A DNA stretch of 64,000 bases, from assembly GCF_003709565.1 (NCBI RefSeq), contig NZ_QNRC01000019.1, forward strand, positions 1 through 64,000, in the 5' to 3' direction. This stretch comes from Paracoccus sigandri. GTDB lineage: Bacteria; Pseudomonadota; Alphaproteobacteria; Rhodobacterales; Rhodobacteraceae. The position numbers and the translations under genes were made by a program. Under the pieces are notes generated by a model. It had not been told where the DNA came from, made no database searches, and was given only the letters and a program-made list of their open reading frames with translations. How positions within the stretch are numbered: position 1 is the first letter of the stretch; every line of letters starts with the position of its first letter. Positions 49,873-60,626 of this stretch are shown piece by piece.

Positions 49873-50868
49873 TCAGTCCAGCGAGGACATGATCTCGGCC
49901 GCCATCTCGAAGCTTTTCAGCCGCGCGGCGTGGTCGTGGATCTGGCCGGTCAGGATCACCTCGTCCGGCCGGTAGGTCCCGATCAGCGCCTGCAGCTGCT
50001 CGCGGACCTCGCCCCTGTCGCCGACCGCGCTGATCCGCAGCGCCTGGTCGACGGCCCGGCGCATGGCGGGCGGGATCTCGGCATCCAGGTCCCGCGTCGG
50101 GCGCGGCAGCTTGCCGGGCATCCCGCTGCGCAGGCGCGCGAAGGCCAGCTGCATGGTGCTGCGCAGGAAGACGGCCTCAGCCGTGGTTTCGGCCGCGAAG
50201 ACATTGATGGCGATCATCGCCCGCGGCGCCTCCAGCCAGGGCGAGGGGCGGAAGCGGTCGCGATAGACCGCCAGGGCCTCGTCCAGGTCGCCGGGCGCGA
50301 AATGGCTGGCGAAGGCATAGGGCAGCCCCAGATGCGCGGCCAGCTGCGCGCCGAACAGGCTGCTGCCCAGGATCCAGACCGGCACGCTCGTCCCCTCGCC
50401 CGGCAGCGCGCGAACCGGCGCATTCGGCTGTGCGGGTCCCAGATAGGACAGCAGCTCGACCACATCCTGCGGGAAACTGTCGGCCATCGGATCGCGGCGC
50501 AGCGCCCGGATCACCGCGCCATCGCCCCCCGGCGCCCGGCCCAGCCCCAGGTCGATCCGGTCCGGGAAGGCCGTGGCCAGCGTCCCGAAAGCCTCGGCCA
50601 CGGTCAGCGGCGCATGGTTGGGCAGCATGATCCCGCCCGCCCCGACCCGCATCCGCGACGTCGCCTGCGCCACCAGCGCGATCAGCACGGCGGTCGCGGC
50701 GCTGGCGATGCCCGGCATGTTGTGATGCTCGGCCAGCCAGAATCGGTGATAGCCCCAGCCCTCGGCATGGCGGGCCAGGTCCAGCGTGTTGCGGATCGCA
50801 TCCGAGGCATCGCTGCCCTCGGGCACCGGCGACAGATCCAGAAGGGAAAAGGGAATGCTCATGCGCAT
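49873..50868 (-). CDS. LLM-class flavin-dependent oxidoreductase
   Basis: 331 aa. Luciferase-like TIM barrel: [59 protein letters not shown]. The AEHH and LGLGRAPG motifs place it in the YhbW/MsnO8 subgroup, FMN-dependent monooxygenases of unknown substrate. Convergent with tpiA, 6 bp apart. Confidence 0.88.
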   Translation of the reverse strand: MRMSIPFSLLDLSPVPEGSDASDAIRNTLDLARHAEGWGYHRFWLAEHHNMPGIASAATAVLIALVAQATSRMRVGAGGIMLPNHAPLTVAEAFGTLATAFPDRIDLGLGRAPGGDGAVIRALRRDPMADSFPQDVVELLSYLGPAQPNAPVRALPGEGTSVPVWILGSSLFGAQLAAHLGLPYAFASHFAPGDLDEALAVYRDRFRPSPWLEAPRAMIAINVFAAETTAEAVFLRSTMQLAFARLRSGMPGKLPRPTRDLDAEIPPAMRRAVDQALRISAVGDRGEVREQLQALIGTYRPDEVILTGQIHDHAARLKSFEMAAEIMSSLD

Positions 50869-50927
50869 CAGTTAAGCGCGCCGCCGGCGATTGCAATCCA
50901 CCCGGTTGCAGATTCTGCAACCTGCCG

Positions 50928-51003
50928 CATCTTCGTTGTCCAAATACCCTCAGGGGGTGAATTGCGTCCCCAGGGACGCAAGAGGGGGCGCGAGCGCCCC
51001 CTG
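50928..51003 (+). repeat. Structured intergenic repeat, copy d
   Basis: On the plus strand CTTCGTTGTCCAAATACCC is followed by GGGGGTGAATT, a GCGTCC/GGGACGC stem and a GGGGGCGC/GCGCCCCC hairpin. Read on the minus strand it follows the GNAT stop at 51026: hairpins first, box last. GTGAATTG between box and stem is shared with copy f. Confidence 0.7.
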
Positions 51004-51025
51004 CCCCGTCACCGCAAGCGCGGGA

Positions 51026-51613
51026 TCAGTCCATCTTGCGCAGATAGGTCCATGTCGGCACCCGCGCATTGCGCGCCACCGACCAGCTTTCGGCATCGCC
51101 CAGATAGACGAAGCCGCAATTGGTCAGCACGCGCGCCGATCCGGGATTGTCTTGGAACGCCTCGGCGAACAGGGTCCGCGCGCCATGCGGGTTGGCCGCG
51201 ACCAGCGCCTCGACCGCCTCGGTCGCGAAGCCGGTATTCCAGAAGCCGGCCCCCACCCAGAAGCCCAGCTCGGATTGCTCGCCCTCCATCCGCGTCAGCG
51301 AGACCACGCCCAAAAGCTCGGCCAGGCGGTTGGCCGAGCCGTCGATGGCCCAGACATCCTCGGTCCGGTTGGCCGACAGGGCGCGCGCCACGAAGCTTTC
51401 CGAGGCGCCCGGCGGCAGCGGATGCGGGATGGCGCGCGTCCCCTCGGCCACCCGGCGGTCCGAGGTGTAATGCGCGATCAGGCCGGCATCGGACGGGCGC
51501 AGCGGACGCAGCACGAAACGCTGCGTCTCGATCACCGGCTGCGTCGGCACCGGCGCCTCTTGCAAATTCACGTCGCCCAACCGGCCTTCCTCCCTCATCG
51601 GTGCTGCCATCAT
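51026..51613 (-). CDS. RimJ/RimL-type GNAT acetyltransferase
   Basis: 195 aa. After a 25-residue lead comes IETQRFVLRPLRPSDAGLIAHY, the start typical of RimJ/RimL-like proteins. Later parts are ELGFWVGAGFWNTGFATEAVEALV (acetyl-CoA loop) and GSARVLTNCGFVYLG. GGGAGG precedes the ATG. A GNAT gene after rplU-rpmA is common in Rhodobacterales; target unknown. Confidence 0.9.
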   Translation of the reverse strand: MMAAPMREEGRLGDVNLQEAPVPTQPVIETQRFVLRPLRPSDAGLIAHYTSDRRVAEGTRAIPHPLPPGASESFVARALSANRTEDVWAIDGSANRLAELLGVVSLTRMEGEQSELGFWVGAGFWNTGFATEAVEALVAANPHGARTLFAEAFQDNPGSARVLTNCGFVYLGDAESWSVARNARVPTWTYLRKMD

Positions 51614-51636
51614 CGTTTCCCTCCCCGGAAACTGCC

Positions 51637-51664
51637 GGGGGGACCGGCTTTCGCCGATCCCCCC
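51637..51664 (-). terminator. Hairpin with GAAA tetraloop after rpmA
   Basis: On the minus strand GGGGGGATCGGC pairs with GCCGGTCCCCCC (one G-U pair) over GAAA. No strong T-run follows, so some read-through into the GNAT gene is likely. Confidence 0.55.
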
Positions 51665-51682
51665 TTAACAATGAATTGTTAA
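51665..51682. promoter_or_regulatory. 18-bp AT-rich palindrome after rpmA
   Basis: TTAACAAT-GA-ATTGTTAA is a perfect 8+2+8 inverted repeat, 7 bp after the rpmA stop, next to the hairpin. It could extend the terminator structure or be an operator. Confidence 0.4.
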
Positions 51683-51689
51683 CTCTGGG

Positions 51690-51962
51690 TTACTCGGCGG
51701 CTTCGATATTTGCCGGCATCACCGAAATATAGGTGCGGCCCTTCAGGCCCTTCTTGAAGGACACCTGGCCGTCGCTCAGCGCGAACAGCGTGTGGTCGCG
51801 GCCCATGCCGACATTGTCGCCCGGCCACCACTTGGTGCCGCGCTGGCGCACGATGATGTTGCCCGCGGTGGCTTCCTGGCCGCCATACAGCTTCACGCCG
51901 AGGCGACGACCGGCCGAATCGCGACCGTTGCGGGACGAACCGCCTGCTTTCTTATGTGCCAT
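51690..51962 (-). CDS. rpmA: Ribosomal protein bL27
   Basis: 90 aa. [20 protein letters not shown] is the standard L27 start with the flexible N terminus reaching the peptidyl-transferase centre, and [19 protein letters not shown] follows. AAGGAGA upstream; 12 bp after rplU. Confidence 0.98.
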   Translation of the reverse strand: MAHKKAGGSSRNGRDSAGRRLGVKLYGGQEATAGNIIVRQRGTKWWPGDNVGMGRDHTLFALSDGQVSFKKGLKGRTYISVMPANIEAAE

Positions 51963-51974
51963 GGCTGTGTCTCC

Positions 51975-52388
51975 TTAGGCTTCCGCGGCTTCTTTCGCCG
52001 GTTTCTTGGCTTTCGCGGGCTTTTCCGCGGATTCGACCTTGGTGCGGGCGCCGACGGCGGCCTTCACGCCGGTCTTGTCGGCACCGTTTTCCAGCACGTC
52101 GGTCACGCGCAGCAGGGTCAGCTGCTGGCGATGGCCGCGGGTGCGCTGCGAGCTGTGCTTGCGGCGGCGCTTGACATAGGTCAGCACCTTGTCGGCCTTG
52201 ATCTGGTCGATCACCTCGGCCTGGACGCAGGCCCCATCGACCAGCGGCGCACCGAGGGTCGAGCCGACCATCAGGATCTCGTTGAACTGGACCTTGTCGC
52301 CAGCCGCGGCATTCAGCTTCTCGACGCGCAGGACGTCGCCCGCCTGCACCTTGTATTGCTTGCCGCCCGTCTTCAGAACTGCGAACAT
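51975..52388 (-). CDS. rplU: Ribosomal protein bL21 with Ala/Lys-rich tail
   Basis: 137 aa from ATG 52388 (GAAGGAAG upstream). The first 103 residues are the L21 core (MFAVLKTGGKQYKVQAGDVLRVEK, KRRRKHSSQRTRGHRQQ); the last 30 residues are a Lys/Ala extension (KPAKAKKPAKEAAEA), as in several alphaproteobacteria. First gene of rplU-rpmA. A strong promoter and a 5' hairpin lie in its 140-nt leader. Confidence 0.98.
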   Translation of the reverse strand: MFAVLKTGGKQYKVQAGDVLRVEKLNAAAGDKVQFNEILMVGSTLGAPLVDGACVQAEVIDQIKADKVLTYVKRRRKHSSQRTRGHRQQLTLLRVTDVLENGADKTGVKAAVGARTKVESAEKPAKAKKPAKEAAEA

Positions 52389-52500
52389 CGCATCTTCCTT
52401 CGTTTTCCGCGTCCTGCGGCCCCGGTCGATGCCGGCGTTCCGGGTTTCCCCGCCTTCGGACAGCGCCTCATTCGCGATGAGGTGTCGATTAAAATAACGC

Positions 52501-52528
52501 ACCGGCCAAGGGCGATCGCCCGGCCGGT
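52501..52528 (-). promoter_or_regulatory. Hairpin at the 5' end of the rplU leader
   Basis: ACCGGCC and GGCCGGT pair around an inner GGGC-GATC-GCCC stem. It begins at the expected transcription start. TTATTTTAA follows on the minus strand, giving it terminator-like form, about 110 nt before the rplU ATG. Confidence 0.5.
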
Positions 52529-52534
52529 CGCGTG

Positions 52535-52563
52535 GATATGGCGGATTCGCCCGCCGAAGTCAA
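52535..52563 (-). promoter_or_regulatory. rplU-rpmA promoter
   Basis: On the minus strand TTGACT and CATATC stand exactly 17 bp apart, about 150 bp before rplU. This is a typical strong promoter form in Rhodobacterales. Confidence 0.6.
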
Positions 52564-52669
52564 GCAAGCAGCGCCGGCAGCTGCGTTTTCCCTGCGGGAT
52601 TTCGGGGAACCCGGCACCGGCCCGGGGCATTGATGCGGGACCCCGAGGGGCGGCCCCAGAGGACGGCTC

Positions 52670-53638
52670 ATGCAGCGATTTTCCTGTCCGGCCTGCGGAA
52701 TGCGGGCCTATTTCCACAACCTGACCTGTCTCTGCGGCCGGGACCTGACCTATGATCCGCAGGCGCGGGCGATGGTCGCCGATGCCGCGCCCTGCGCCAA
52801 CCGCGCCGAGATCGGCTGCAACTGGGCGGCGGATGCGGGCGGGATGTGCCGGTCCTGCGCCATGTCGCAGGTGGTGCCCCTGCTGCATGTCGGCGACAAC
52901 CGGCAATTGCTGGACCGGGCCGAGCGCGCCAAGCGCTGGGTGCTGGCCAACCTGTCGCGCTGGCACTGGTTCACCGATGCCGATCCGGGGCGGCGTCCGC
53001 GCTTCCTGATGCTGTCGGAACATCTGGGCACCCGCAGCGAGCAGATCATCATGGGCCATGCCGAAGGCGAGATCACCATCAACGTGACCGAGGCGGATGA
53101 GCTGATCCGGCTGCAGCGCCGGCAGGAGCTGGGCGAGCAATACCGCTCCATGGTCGGCCATTTCCGGCACGAGATCGCGCATTTCCTGTTCGACCGGCTG
53201 GCCATGGCCGACGGGTTTTCCGGCCCCTTCCGCGCGCTGTTCGGCGACGAGCGCGCCGATTACGGCACGGCACTGCGGACACATTACGAAAACCCGCGCG
53301 CTCCGGGGCAGGATTTCATCACCGCCTATGCCACCGCCCATCCGCATGAGGACTGGGCCGAGACCGTGGCGCATCTTCTGCATATCGTCGATTTCACCGA
53401 CAGTTTCGTCAGCGCCGGCCTGACCATGCCCGGCCTGCCCGAGGGTTTCGCCCCCTACGAGGAAACCGATACCGAGCGGCTGCTGCTGATCGCCTCCGAG
53501 GTCGCGATCGCTGTCAACGACATCAACCGGGCGCTGGACAACAGCGATCTCTATCCCTTCGTGCTGACCGGGCCGGTGCGGCGCAAGATCGCCTTCGCCC
53601 ATGGCTGGCTGCGCGACCACCTGACGCGCGGCGGCTGA
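52670..53638 (+). CDS. Zinc-binding metallopeptidase-like protein with zinc ribbon
   Basis: 322 aa. N-terminal zinc-ribbon cysteines (CPACG, CLCGR, then CANRAEIGCNW and CRSCA within the first 70 residues) precede an M-type zincin domain with HEIAH (H167-H171) in GHFRHEIAHFLFDRL and ETVAHLLHIVDFTDS. This matches the 'putative zinc-binding metallopeptidase' (DUF2248) family. No signal peptide, so cytoplasmic. Substrate unknown. Confidence 0.85.
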   Translation: MQRFSCPACGMRAYFHNLTCLCGRDLTYDPQARAMVADAAPCANRAEIGCNWAADAGGMCRSCAMSQVVPLLHVGDNRQLLDRAERAKRWVLANLSRWHWFTDADPGRRPRFLMLSEHLGTRSEQIIMGHAEGEITINVTEADELIRLQRRQELGEQYRSMVGHFRHEIAHFLFDRLAMADGFSGPFRALFGDERADYGTALRTHYENPRAPGQDFITAYATAHPHEDWAETVAHLLHIVDFTDSFVSAGLTMPGLPEGFAPYEETDTERLLLIASEVAIAVNDINRALDNSDLYPFVLTGPVRRKIAFAHGWLRDHLTRGG

Positions 53639-53643
53639 GCCGA

Positions 53644-54702
53644 TCAGCGCCAGCGCGCCAGCGCCTCGGCCGGATCCAGCCGCCTGGCCGGCGCGATGCC
53701 GGCGGGGGTCAGCGACAGGCGCGGCGCGGGCTGCGGCTCGGCCCCCGCGAAGGTGGCGCGGGCGCGGTTATGCGGGTGCCGGGGCGCCTCGTCGATGGAC
53801 AGGACCGGCGCCGCGCAGGCATCCGTGCCCTCCAGCAGGCCGGCCCAGTCGTCGCGGCTGCGCGTGGCGATGACATCCGCCAGCCGGGCGCGGATCGCCG
53901 GCCAGTTCGCGGGATCGGCGCGGTCGGGCAGGCCGTCCGCCGCGATCCCCAGCCGCGACAGAAGCTCGGCCCAGAATTGCGGCTCGATCGCGCCGACGGC
54001 CAGGTGCCCGCCGCAGGCGCAGCGATAGATCGCGTAATAGGGCGCGCCGCCGTCCAGCAGGTTCGCCTCGCGCCGGTCCTGCCACATGCCGGCCAGCCGC
54101 AGCCCCGAGATCATCGTCATCAGATGCGCCACCCCGTCCGAGATCGCCGCGTCGACCACCTGCCCCCGGCCGGTCCGCGCCGCCCCCAGCAGCGCCGCCA
54201 GCATCCCCGAGACCAGATACATCGAGCCGCCTGCGAAATCGCCCAGCAGGTTCAGCGGCGCGACCGGATGGCCGGCCGGGCCGATGGCGTGCAGCGCGCC
54301 GGTGATCGCCAGGTAGGTGATGTCATGGCCCGCGCTTTGCGCCAGCGGCCCCGCCTGCCCCCAGCCGGTCATGCGGCCATAGACCAGCCGTGGATTGGCG
54401 GCGAAATCGCCCGGGCCCAGCCCCAGCCGCTCCATCACGCCGGGCCGCATCCCCTCGATCAGCCCGTCGGCACCCAGCACCAGTTCACGGGCGGTGGCGC
54501 GGCCGGCGTCCGATTTCAGGTCCAGCTCGATCCAGTCGCGGCCGCGATCCAGCAGGTCGCGCGCCATGCCCAGCACATGGCGGTTGCCGGGGCGGGTGAT
54601 GCGGATCACCTGGGCGCCATGTTCGGCCAGCCACATCGCGGCGAAGGGCGTCGGTCCCAGCCCCGCGAATTCGACGATGCGAATGCCCTGCAACGCGCCC
54701 AT
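53644..54702 (-). CDS. CoA-transferase family III, alpha-methylacyl-CoA racemase type
   Basis: 352 aa from ATG 54702. CaiB/BaiF fold. Residues H126 (SAGHDITY), D155 (GDFAGG) and E240 (GAIEPQFW) fall at the positions of the catalytic His/Asp/Glu of mycobacterial MCR, and GDFAGGS is kept, which favours racemase over CoA transferase. Racemises the 2-methyl centre of branched acyl-CoAs. The 19 upstream in-frame codons overlap the ABC-F gene's end. Confidence 0.85.
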   Translation of the reverse strand: MGALQGIRIVEFAGLGPTPFAAMWLAEHGAQVIRITRPGNRHVLGMARDLLDRGRDWIELDLKSDAGRATARELVLGADGLIEGMRPGVMERLGLGPGDFAANPRLVYGRMTGWGQAGPLAQSAGHDITYLAITGALHAIGPAGHPVAPLNLLGDFAGGSMYLVSGMLAALLGAARTGRGQVVDAAISDGVAHLMTMISGLRLAGMWQDRREANLLDGGAPYYAIYRCACGGHLAVGAIEPQFWAELLSRLGIAADGLPDRADPANWPAIRARLADVIATRSRDDWAGLLEGTDACAAPVLSIDEAPRHPHNRARATFAGAEPQPAPRLSLTPAGIAPARRLDPAEALARWR

Positions 54703-54725
54703 GACCAGCCCCCGTGCCTTGCGCC

Positions 54726-56537
<1,812 letters not shown>

Positions 56538-56633
56538 GGCAGCGGCCTAGCCTGCGGCGCGGGGGCGGTCAATCCGTCGTTTTCCGGGCGGCGTTCCAAG
56601 GGCGTGAGCGGGGTCATCCGCGTCCCGCGACGG

Positions 56634-56698
56634 CGGGGGGCGCTGCCCCCCCGTCCCTTCGGGACTCCCCCCGGGATATTTGAGCCAAGATGAAAGGG
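56634..56698 (+). repeat. Structured intergenic repeat, copy c
   Basis: Plus-strand order: GGGGGG/CCCCCC hairpin, GTCCC/GGGAC stem, then GGGATATTTGAGCCAAGATG. One base of the box differs from copies a and b. It lies between fba (stop 56734, minus) and the ABC-F start, so here, unlike the other six, the box faces the neighbouring stop codon. Confidence 0.75.
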
Positions 56699-56733
56699 GC
56701 GATGGTGCGCCCCCTTTGCAGATGCCGCGCCGA

Positions 56734-57660
56734 TCAGGCGCCCTTGTAGATGTCGACCAGCTTCTGGAGCATGTCGAGGGCGTCCTCGCGCGAGCGCTGG
56801 AAGCTGTTGCGGCCGATGATCGAGCCGTTGCCGCCGCCATCGCGGATCGCGCGGGCGTCGTCATAGACCGCATCCGCGCCCTTGGCCGCGCCGCCCGAGA
56901 AGACCACGATGCGGCGGCCGGCAAAGGCGGCCTGCATGCAATGTTCCACGCGCTTGGCCTGGGTCGAGATGTCGATCTTCTTCTCTTCGTAGACCTTCTT
57001 CGCCTCGGGCAGTTCCAGGTGGTCGGTCGAGAGCTTGATCTTGATGACATGCGCGCCGATCAGCGCCGCGATCTGGGCGGCATAGGCGGCGATGTCGATG
57101 GCGGTCTCGCCGTCCTTGCTGATCGCCTCGCCGCGCGGATAGGACCAGATCACCGTGGCCACGCCCTTGGCCGCGGCCTCTTTGCGCATCTCGACGATCT
57201 CCTCGAACATGTCCAGCGCCATGTCCGAGCCCGGATAGATGGTGAAGCCGATGGCCGAGCAGCCCAGGCGCAGCGCGTCGTCCACGCTGGCGGTGATCGC
57301 CTGGTTCTTGCCCGCCGTGTCCGACATCAGGCTGTTGGCCGAGTTCACCTTGAGGATGGTGGGGATCTGGCCGGCGAAGCTGTCGGCGCCCGCCTCGATC
57401 ATGCCGAGCGGCGCGGCATAGGCGTTCAGCCCTGCGTCGATGGCCAGCTGGTAATGGTAATGCGGGTCGTAGCCGGCCGGGTTCGGGGCGAAGCTGCGCG
57501 CCGGGCCATGCTCGAACCCCTGGTCCACGGGAAGGATGATCATCTTGCCGGTGCCGGCCAGCTTGCCGGTCATCAGCATCCGTGCCAGCTGCGCTTTGAC
57601 GCCCGGAGTCTCGCCTTCGTAATTCGCAAGAATCTTGCGCACCGTATCGGTCATGGTCAT
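56734..57660 (-). CDS. fbaB: Fructose-bisphosphate aldolase, class I (DhnA/FbaB type)
   Basis: 308 aa from ATG 57660, with AAAGGAG upstream; an ATG two codons later is possible. Bacterial class I aldolase: IILPVDQGFEHGPARSF, GCSAIGFTIYPGSD, the Schiff-base lysine region HVIKIKLSTDH, VVFSGGAAKGADA and GSIIGRNSFQR. Splits fructose 1,6-bisphosphate without a metal. The upstream frame is unsupported. Confidence 0.94.
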   Translation of the reverse strand: MTMTDTVRKILANYEGETPGVKAQLARMLMTGKLAGTGKMIILPVDQGFEHGPARSFAPNPAGYDPHYHYQLAIDAGLNAYAAPLGMIEAGADSFAGQIPTILKVNSANSLMSDTAGKNQAITASVDDALRLGCSAIGFTIYPGSDMALDMFEEIVEMRKEAAAKGVATVIWSYPRGEAISKDGETAIDIAAYAAQIAALIGAHVIKIKLSTDHLELPEAKKVYEEKKIDISTQAKRVEHCMQAAFAGRRIVVFSGGAAKGADAVYDDARAIRDGGGNGSIIGRNSFQRSREDALDMLQKLVDIYKGA

Positions 57661-57873
57661 TGGAATGGATCTCCTTTCGTGATGGCGGCTGCATAGCATG
57701 CGAAGGGGGGATGGCAATGTTGGTGACGCTAACAGGCGGCTGCCAGCCGCCGATCGGCAAGCGCTCGCCCGCCGCTTCCGCAAATCCCTAAAATGCAACG
57801 GATAATGGAGTCGCGGCCGGGCCCTTCGCCATGCGACAAGGGGGTGGAACGAAACAGACAGACAGGGGCCGAC

Positions 57874-58344
57874 ATGGAGATGAATCCCGCGCTCTCACCC
57901 CATCTGCTGTCGCCTGCAGGCAGCAGTCCCGGAACGACCCGGACCGGCGAGGATGGCGCGGCGCGCGTCCCGGGAGCCGAGCCGGCTGCCGGCAACATCG
58001 CCTTCTATTTCCGCAACTGGCCCTTTCCCGTCGACATGGCCGAAGCCACCACCGGCGACGGCAGCCTGCGCTCGTGGCAGGAACGCCTGGCCAGCTATCG
58101 CGAGGCCAGCAAGACGGCGGCGAGGGAAAGGCCCCAGCCCGCAGAGGAGGAGGCCCTGGCGTTGCGGGGGATCGCCGTGATTCAGCCCGCGGAAGGGCCG
58201 CGGACGGCGGAGCGCGATGGGGTCGGATTGCACCGACCTGCGGTGGAGGAGGCCGCGGCGCCCGGCCGGATGCTGCGGCAGGAGCCCGTCGGATGGCCGC
58301 AGCCGCCGGGTGAATTGCGCAAGCCGGCGCGGGGTGCGGGCTGA
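57874..58344 (+). CDS. Unknown protein, WxxRLxSYR paralogue 1
   Basis: 156 aa from ATG 57874. No signal peptide or membrane helix. The N terminus (MEMNPALSPHLLSP) and a central WQERLASYREA motif near residue 75 are matched by the next gene at 58664. An aromatic patch, IAFYFRNWPFPVDM, lies between. The C-terminal half is Pro/Arg/Glu-rich and looks disordered. Family not recognised. Divergent from fba. Confidence 0.6.
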   Translation: MEMNPALSPHLLSPAGSSPGTTRTGEDGAARVPGAEPAAGNIAFYFRNWPFPVDMAEATTGDGSLRSWQERLASYREASKTAARERPQPAEEEALALRGIAVIQPAEGPRTAERDGVGLHRPAVEEAAAPGRMLRQEPVGWPQPPGELRKPARGAG

Positions 58345-58424
58345 TCGGGCCGGACGATTTCTTGCGTGACGGCTGCGAAACCGGCAATGCCGGGGCTAAC
58401 GCGGCATGGGGCGATATCGGGGGG

Positions 58425-58462
58425 CGAGGCTGGGGGCGGCGTGGGTGCCGCCCCCAGCCTCG
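58425..58462. terminator. 16-bp perfect hairpin in the 58345-58663 gap
   Basis: CGAGGCTGGGGGCGGC pairs with its exact complement over a six-base loop, about 80 bp after the stop at 58344; no T-run. The remainder of this 319-bp gap has no gene I can support: GC-rich sequence to 58570, then an AT-rich stretch (58576-58620) that probably holds the promoter of the gene at 58664. Confidence 0.6.
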
Positions 58463-58663
58463 TCCCTTGCCGCGTCCCTTGCCGCATCGGCGCGATCCGG
58501 CCGGGCCTTCGGGCGCGACAGCGCGCGAGGCGGCTGGGCCATGCGCCAGCGCCCCTTGGAATGACGCCCAGATCGGTAAATAAATCTTTAACGACAATGA
58601 TCTGGAAGGGTTTGTTGAGGACAGGGCATATCAAGAGGCGGGATCCATGAACCAGGAGGACGC

Positions 58664-59182
58664 ATGATCTTGAACGCAACCCTGACACAATACCACCTGC
58701 CCCTGTTCGGCGTTGAACGTGCCGGTATGGAGCTTGGCGGCGACATGCGCAGCATCTTCGCGCGGCCGCTGAAGTCGCTGGCCGGGGTGTCGGCCCCGGC
58801 CAGTGCCGATACGGGCATGGTCCACAAGCCCGACGTCACCCCGCCGGGGCAGAACCAGTGGGAGGCGCGGCTGAACAGCTATCGCCAGGCCGCGCAGCAG
58901 GCGGGGGCGGCCGCTCCGGCCAGCACCGGCGGCACCGGGACCGATCCCAAGCCGGGCGCCGAAACCGGGGATGGCCCCGGCATGGCCACCCCGCCCGCGC
59001 CCGCGCCGGAGACGGAAGCGGCGCAGGCGCCCGGCGCTCCGGTCGGGAACGATCCGGTGATCGAGCCGCCGGTCGCGGAGCCGGCAGCGGCGCCCGAGAC
59101 CCCGCCGCCGCCCCCGCCTGCAGGTGGCGGTGGGTCGGGCGGCTTGCTTGGCGGCCTGCTGGGTGGGCTGCTGGGCCGCTGA
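58664..59182 (+). CDS. Unknown protein, WxxRLxSYR paralogue 2
   Basis: 172 aa; CAGGAGGACGC lies just before the ATG. N terminus MILNATLTQYHLPL and WEARLNSYRQAAQQ at about 66-79 match the gene at 57874. The rest is Pro/Ala/Glu-rich, ending in a polyproline-glycine stretch and a hydrophobic GGLLGGLLGGLLGR tail. No signal peptide. The tail could insert into or bind a membrane. Unknown function. Convergent with pgk. Confidence 0.7.
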   Translation: MILNATLTQYHLPLFGVERAGMELGGDMRSIFARPLKSLAGVSAPASADTGMVHKPDVTPPGQNQWEARLNSYRQAAQQAGAAAPASTGGTGTDPKPGAETGDGPGMATPPAPAPETEAAQAPGAPVGNDPVIEPPVAEPAAAPETPPPPPPAGGGGSGGLLGGLLGGLLGR

Positions 59183-59251
59183 GGCCCGGAACGAACGAGG
59201 ACGGGGCGGCCCTGGCCGCCCCGTTTCCATCTCCGCAGCAAGTGCGACCCT

Positions 59252-60454
59252 TCAGCGCGCGGCGGCCTCCAGCGCGGCGACCCCCGGCAGTTCCTTGCCC
59301 TCCATCCATTCCAGGAAGGCCCCGCCCGCCGTCGAGATGAAGGTGAAATCACCGGCGGCCCCGGCCTTGTTCAGCGCCGCGACCGTGTCGCCACCCCCCG
59401 CGACCGAGATCAGCCTGCCCTCGCGGGTCAGTTCGGCCGCAGCCTGCGCGGCGGCATTGGTGGCGCGATCGAAGGGCTCGATCTCGAAGGCGCCAAGGGG
59501 GCCGTTCCAGATCAGCGTCCGGCAATCGGCCATCGCCGCGCGCAGCGATTCGACCGTCTGCGGGCCGGCATCCAGGATCATCGCATCGGCCGGGCATTGG
59601 TCGACCGGCAGGACCTCGCTTTCCGCGCCGGCCCTGAATTCGCGGGCGACGACGATATCCACCGGCAGGTGGATGGTGCAGCCGCCGGTCTCGGCCTTCT
59701 CGAGGATGGCGCGGGCGGTATCGGCCATGTCGCGCTCGGCCAGGGACTTGCCGACCTCGATGCCCTTGGCGACAAGGAAGGTATTGGCCATGCCGCCGCC
59801 GATGACCAGGTGGTCGACCTTGTCGACCAGGTTCATCAGCAGGTCCAGCTTGGTCGAGACCTTGGCCCCGCCCACCACCGCCATGACCGGGCGCTGCGGG
59901 TTGCCAAGCGCCGCGTCCAGCGCCTTCAGCTCGGCCTCCATCAGCCGTCCCGCGCCGGCGGGCAGCAGCCGCGCCAGGGCCTCGGTCGAGGCATGGGCGC
60001 GATGGGCGGCGGAAAAGGCGTCGTTGACATAGGCCCCGCCAAGCGCGCCGAGCGAGGCGGCGAAGGTCGGGTCGTTCTTCTCCTCGCCCTCGTGGAAGCG
60101 GGTGTTTTCCAAGAGCGCGACATCGCCGCGCTTCAGTTCCGCGACGACGCGCTTGGCCGGCCCGCCGATGCAGTCATCGGCGAAGGCGACCTTCTGACCC
60201 AGCGCCGCTTCCAGCGCCGGCAGCACCACCTTCAGGCTCATGCTGTCCACGCGCTTGCCCTTGGGACGATCGAAATGGGCCAGCAGGACCGGGATCCCGC
60301 CCTTCGCCTGGATGTCCTTGATGGTCGGCACGATCTTGTCGATCCGGGTCGCGTCGGTCACGCGGCCATCCTCGACCGGCACGTTCACGTCCACGCGGGT
60401 CAGCACGACCTTCCCGTCCAGTTCCATATCGTCGATCGTCTTGAATGCGGCCAT
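59252..60454 (-). CDS. pgk: Phosphoglycerate kinase
   Basis: 400 aa from ATG 60454 (GAAAGGA upstream). Motifs: [64 protein letters not shown], and [13 protein letters not shown] at the nucleotide site. The long upstream open frame shadows the cyclophilin region. Makes ATP from 1,3-bisphosphoglycerate. Confidence 0.97.
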   Translation of the reverse strand: MAAFKTIDDMELDGKVVLTRVDVNVPVEDGRVTDATRIDKIVPTIKDIQAKGGIPVLLAHFDRPKGKRVDSMSLKVVLPALEAALGQKVAFADDCIGGPAKRVVAELKRGDVALLENTRFHEGEEKNDPTFAASLGALGGAYVNDAFSAAHRAHASTEALARLLPAGAGRLMEAELKALDAALGNPQRPVMAVVGGAKVSTKLDLLMNLVDKVDHLVIGGGMANTFLVAKGIEVGKSLAERDMADTARAILEKAETGGCTIHLPVDIVVAREFRAGAESEVLPVDQCPADAMILDAGPQTVESLRAAMADCRTLIWNGPLGAFEIEPFDRATNAAAQAAAELTREGRLISVAGGGDTVAALNKAGAAGDFTFISTAGGAFLEWMEGKELPGVAALEAAAR

Positions 60455-60568
60455 TTCGCGTCCTTTCGGGCTGTGAGGCGTCTGGCGGCTTGTCCCGCAT
60501 GACGGCGGGCACGTCAACTCTCGCGAAGGTATGACGCCCTCGTTATCCCGGCGTGAGGCGCAACCGCG

Positions 60569-60597
60569 TTGCCCTTCGGCGCGCAAGCCAATAAGTC
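60569..60597 (+). promoter_or_regulatory. Putative promoter of the cyclophilin operon
   Basis: TTGCCC and TAAGTC stand 17 bp apart, 29 bp before the ATG at 60627. Confidence 0.45.
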
Positions 60598-60626
60598 TGG
60601 CAACCACACTGGCAAAGGAGGGCCGG

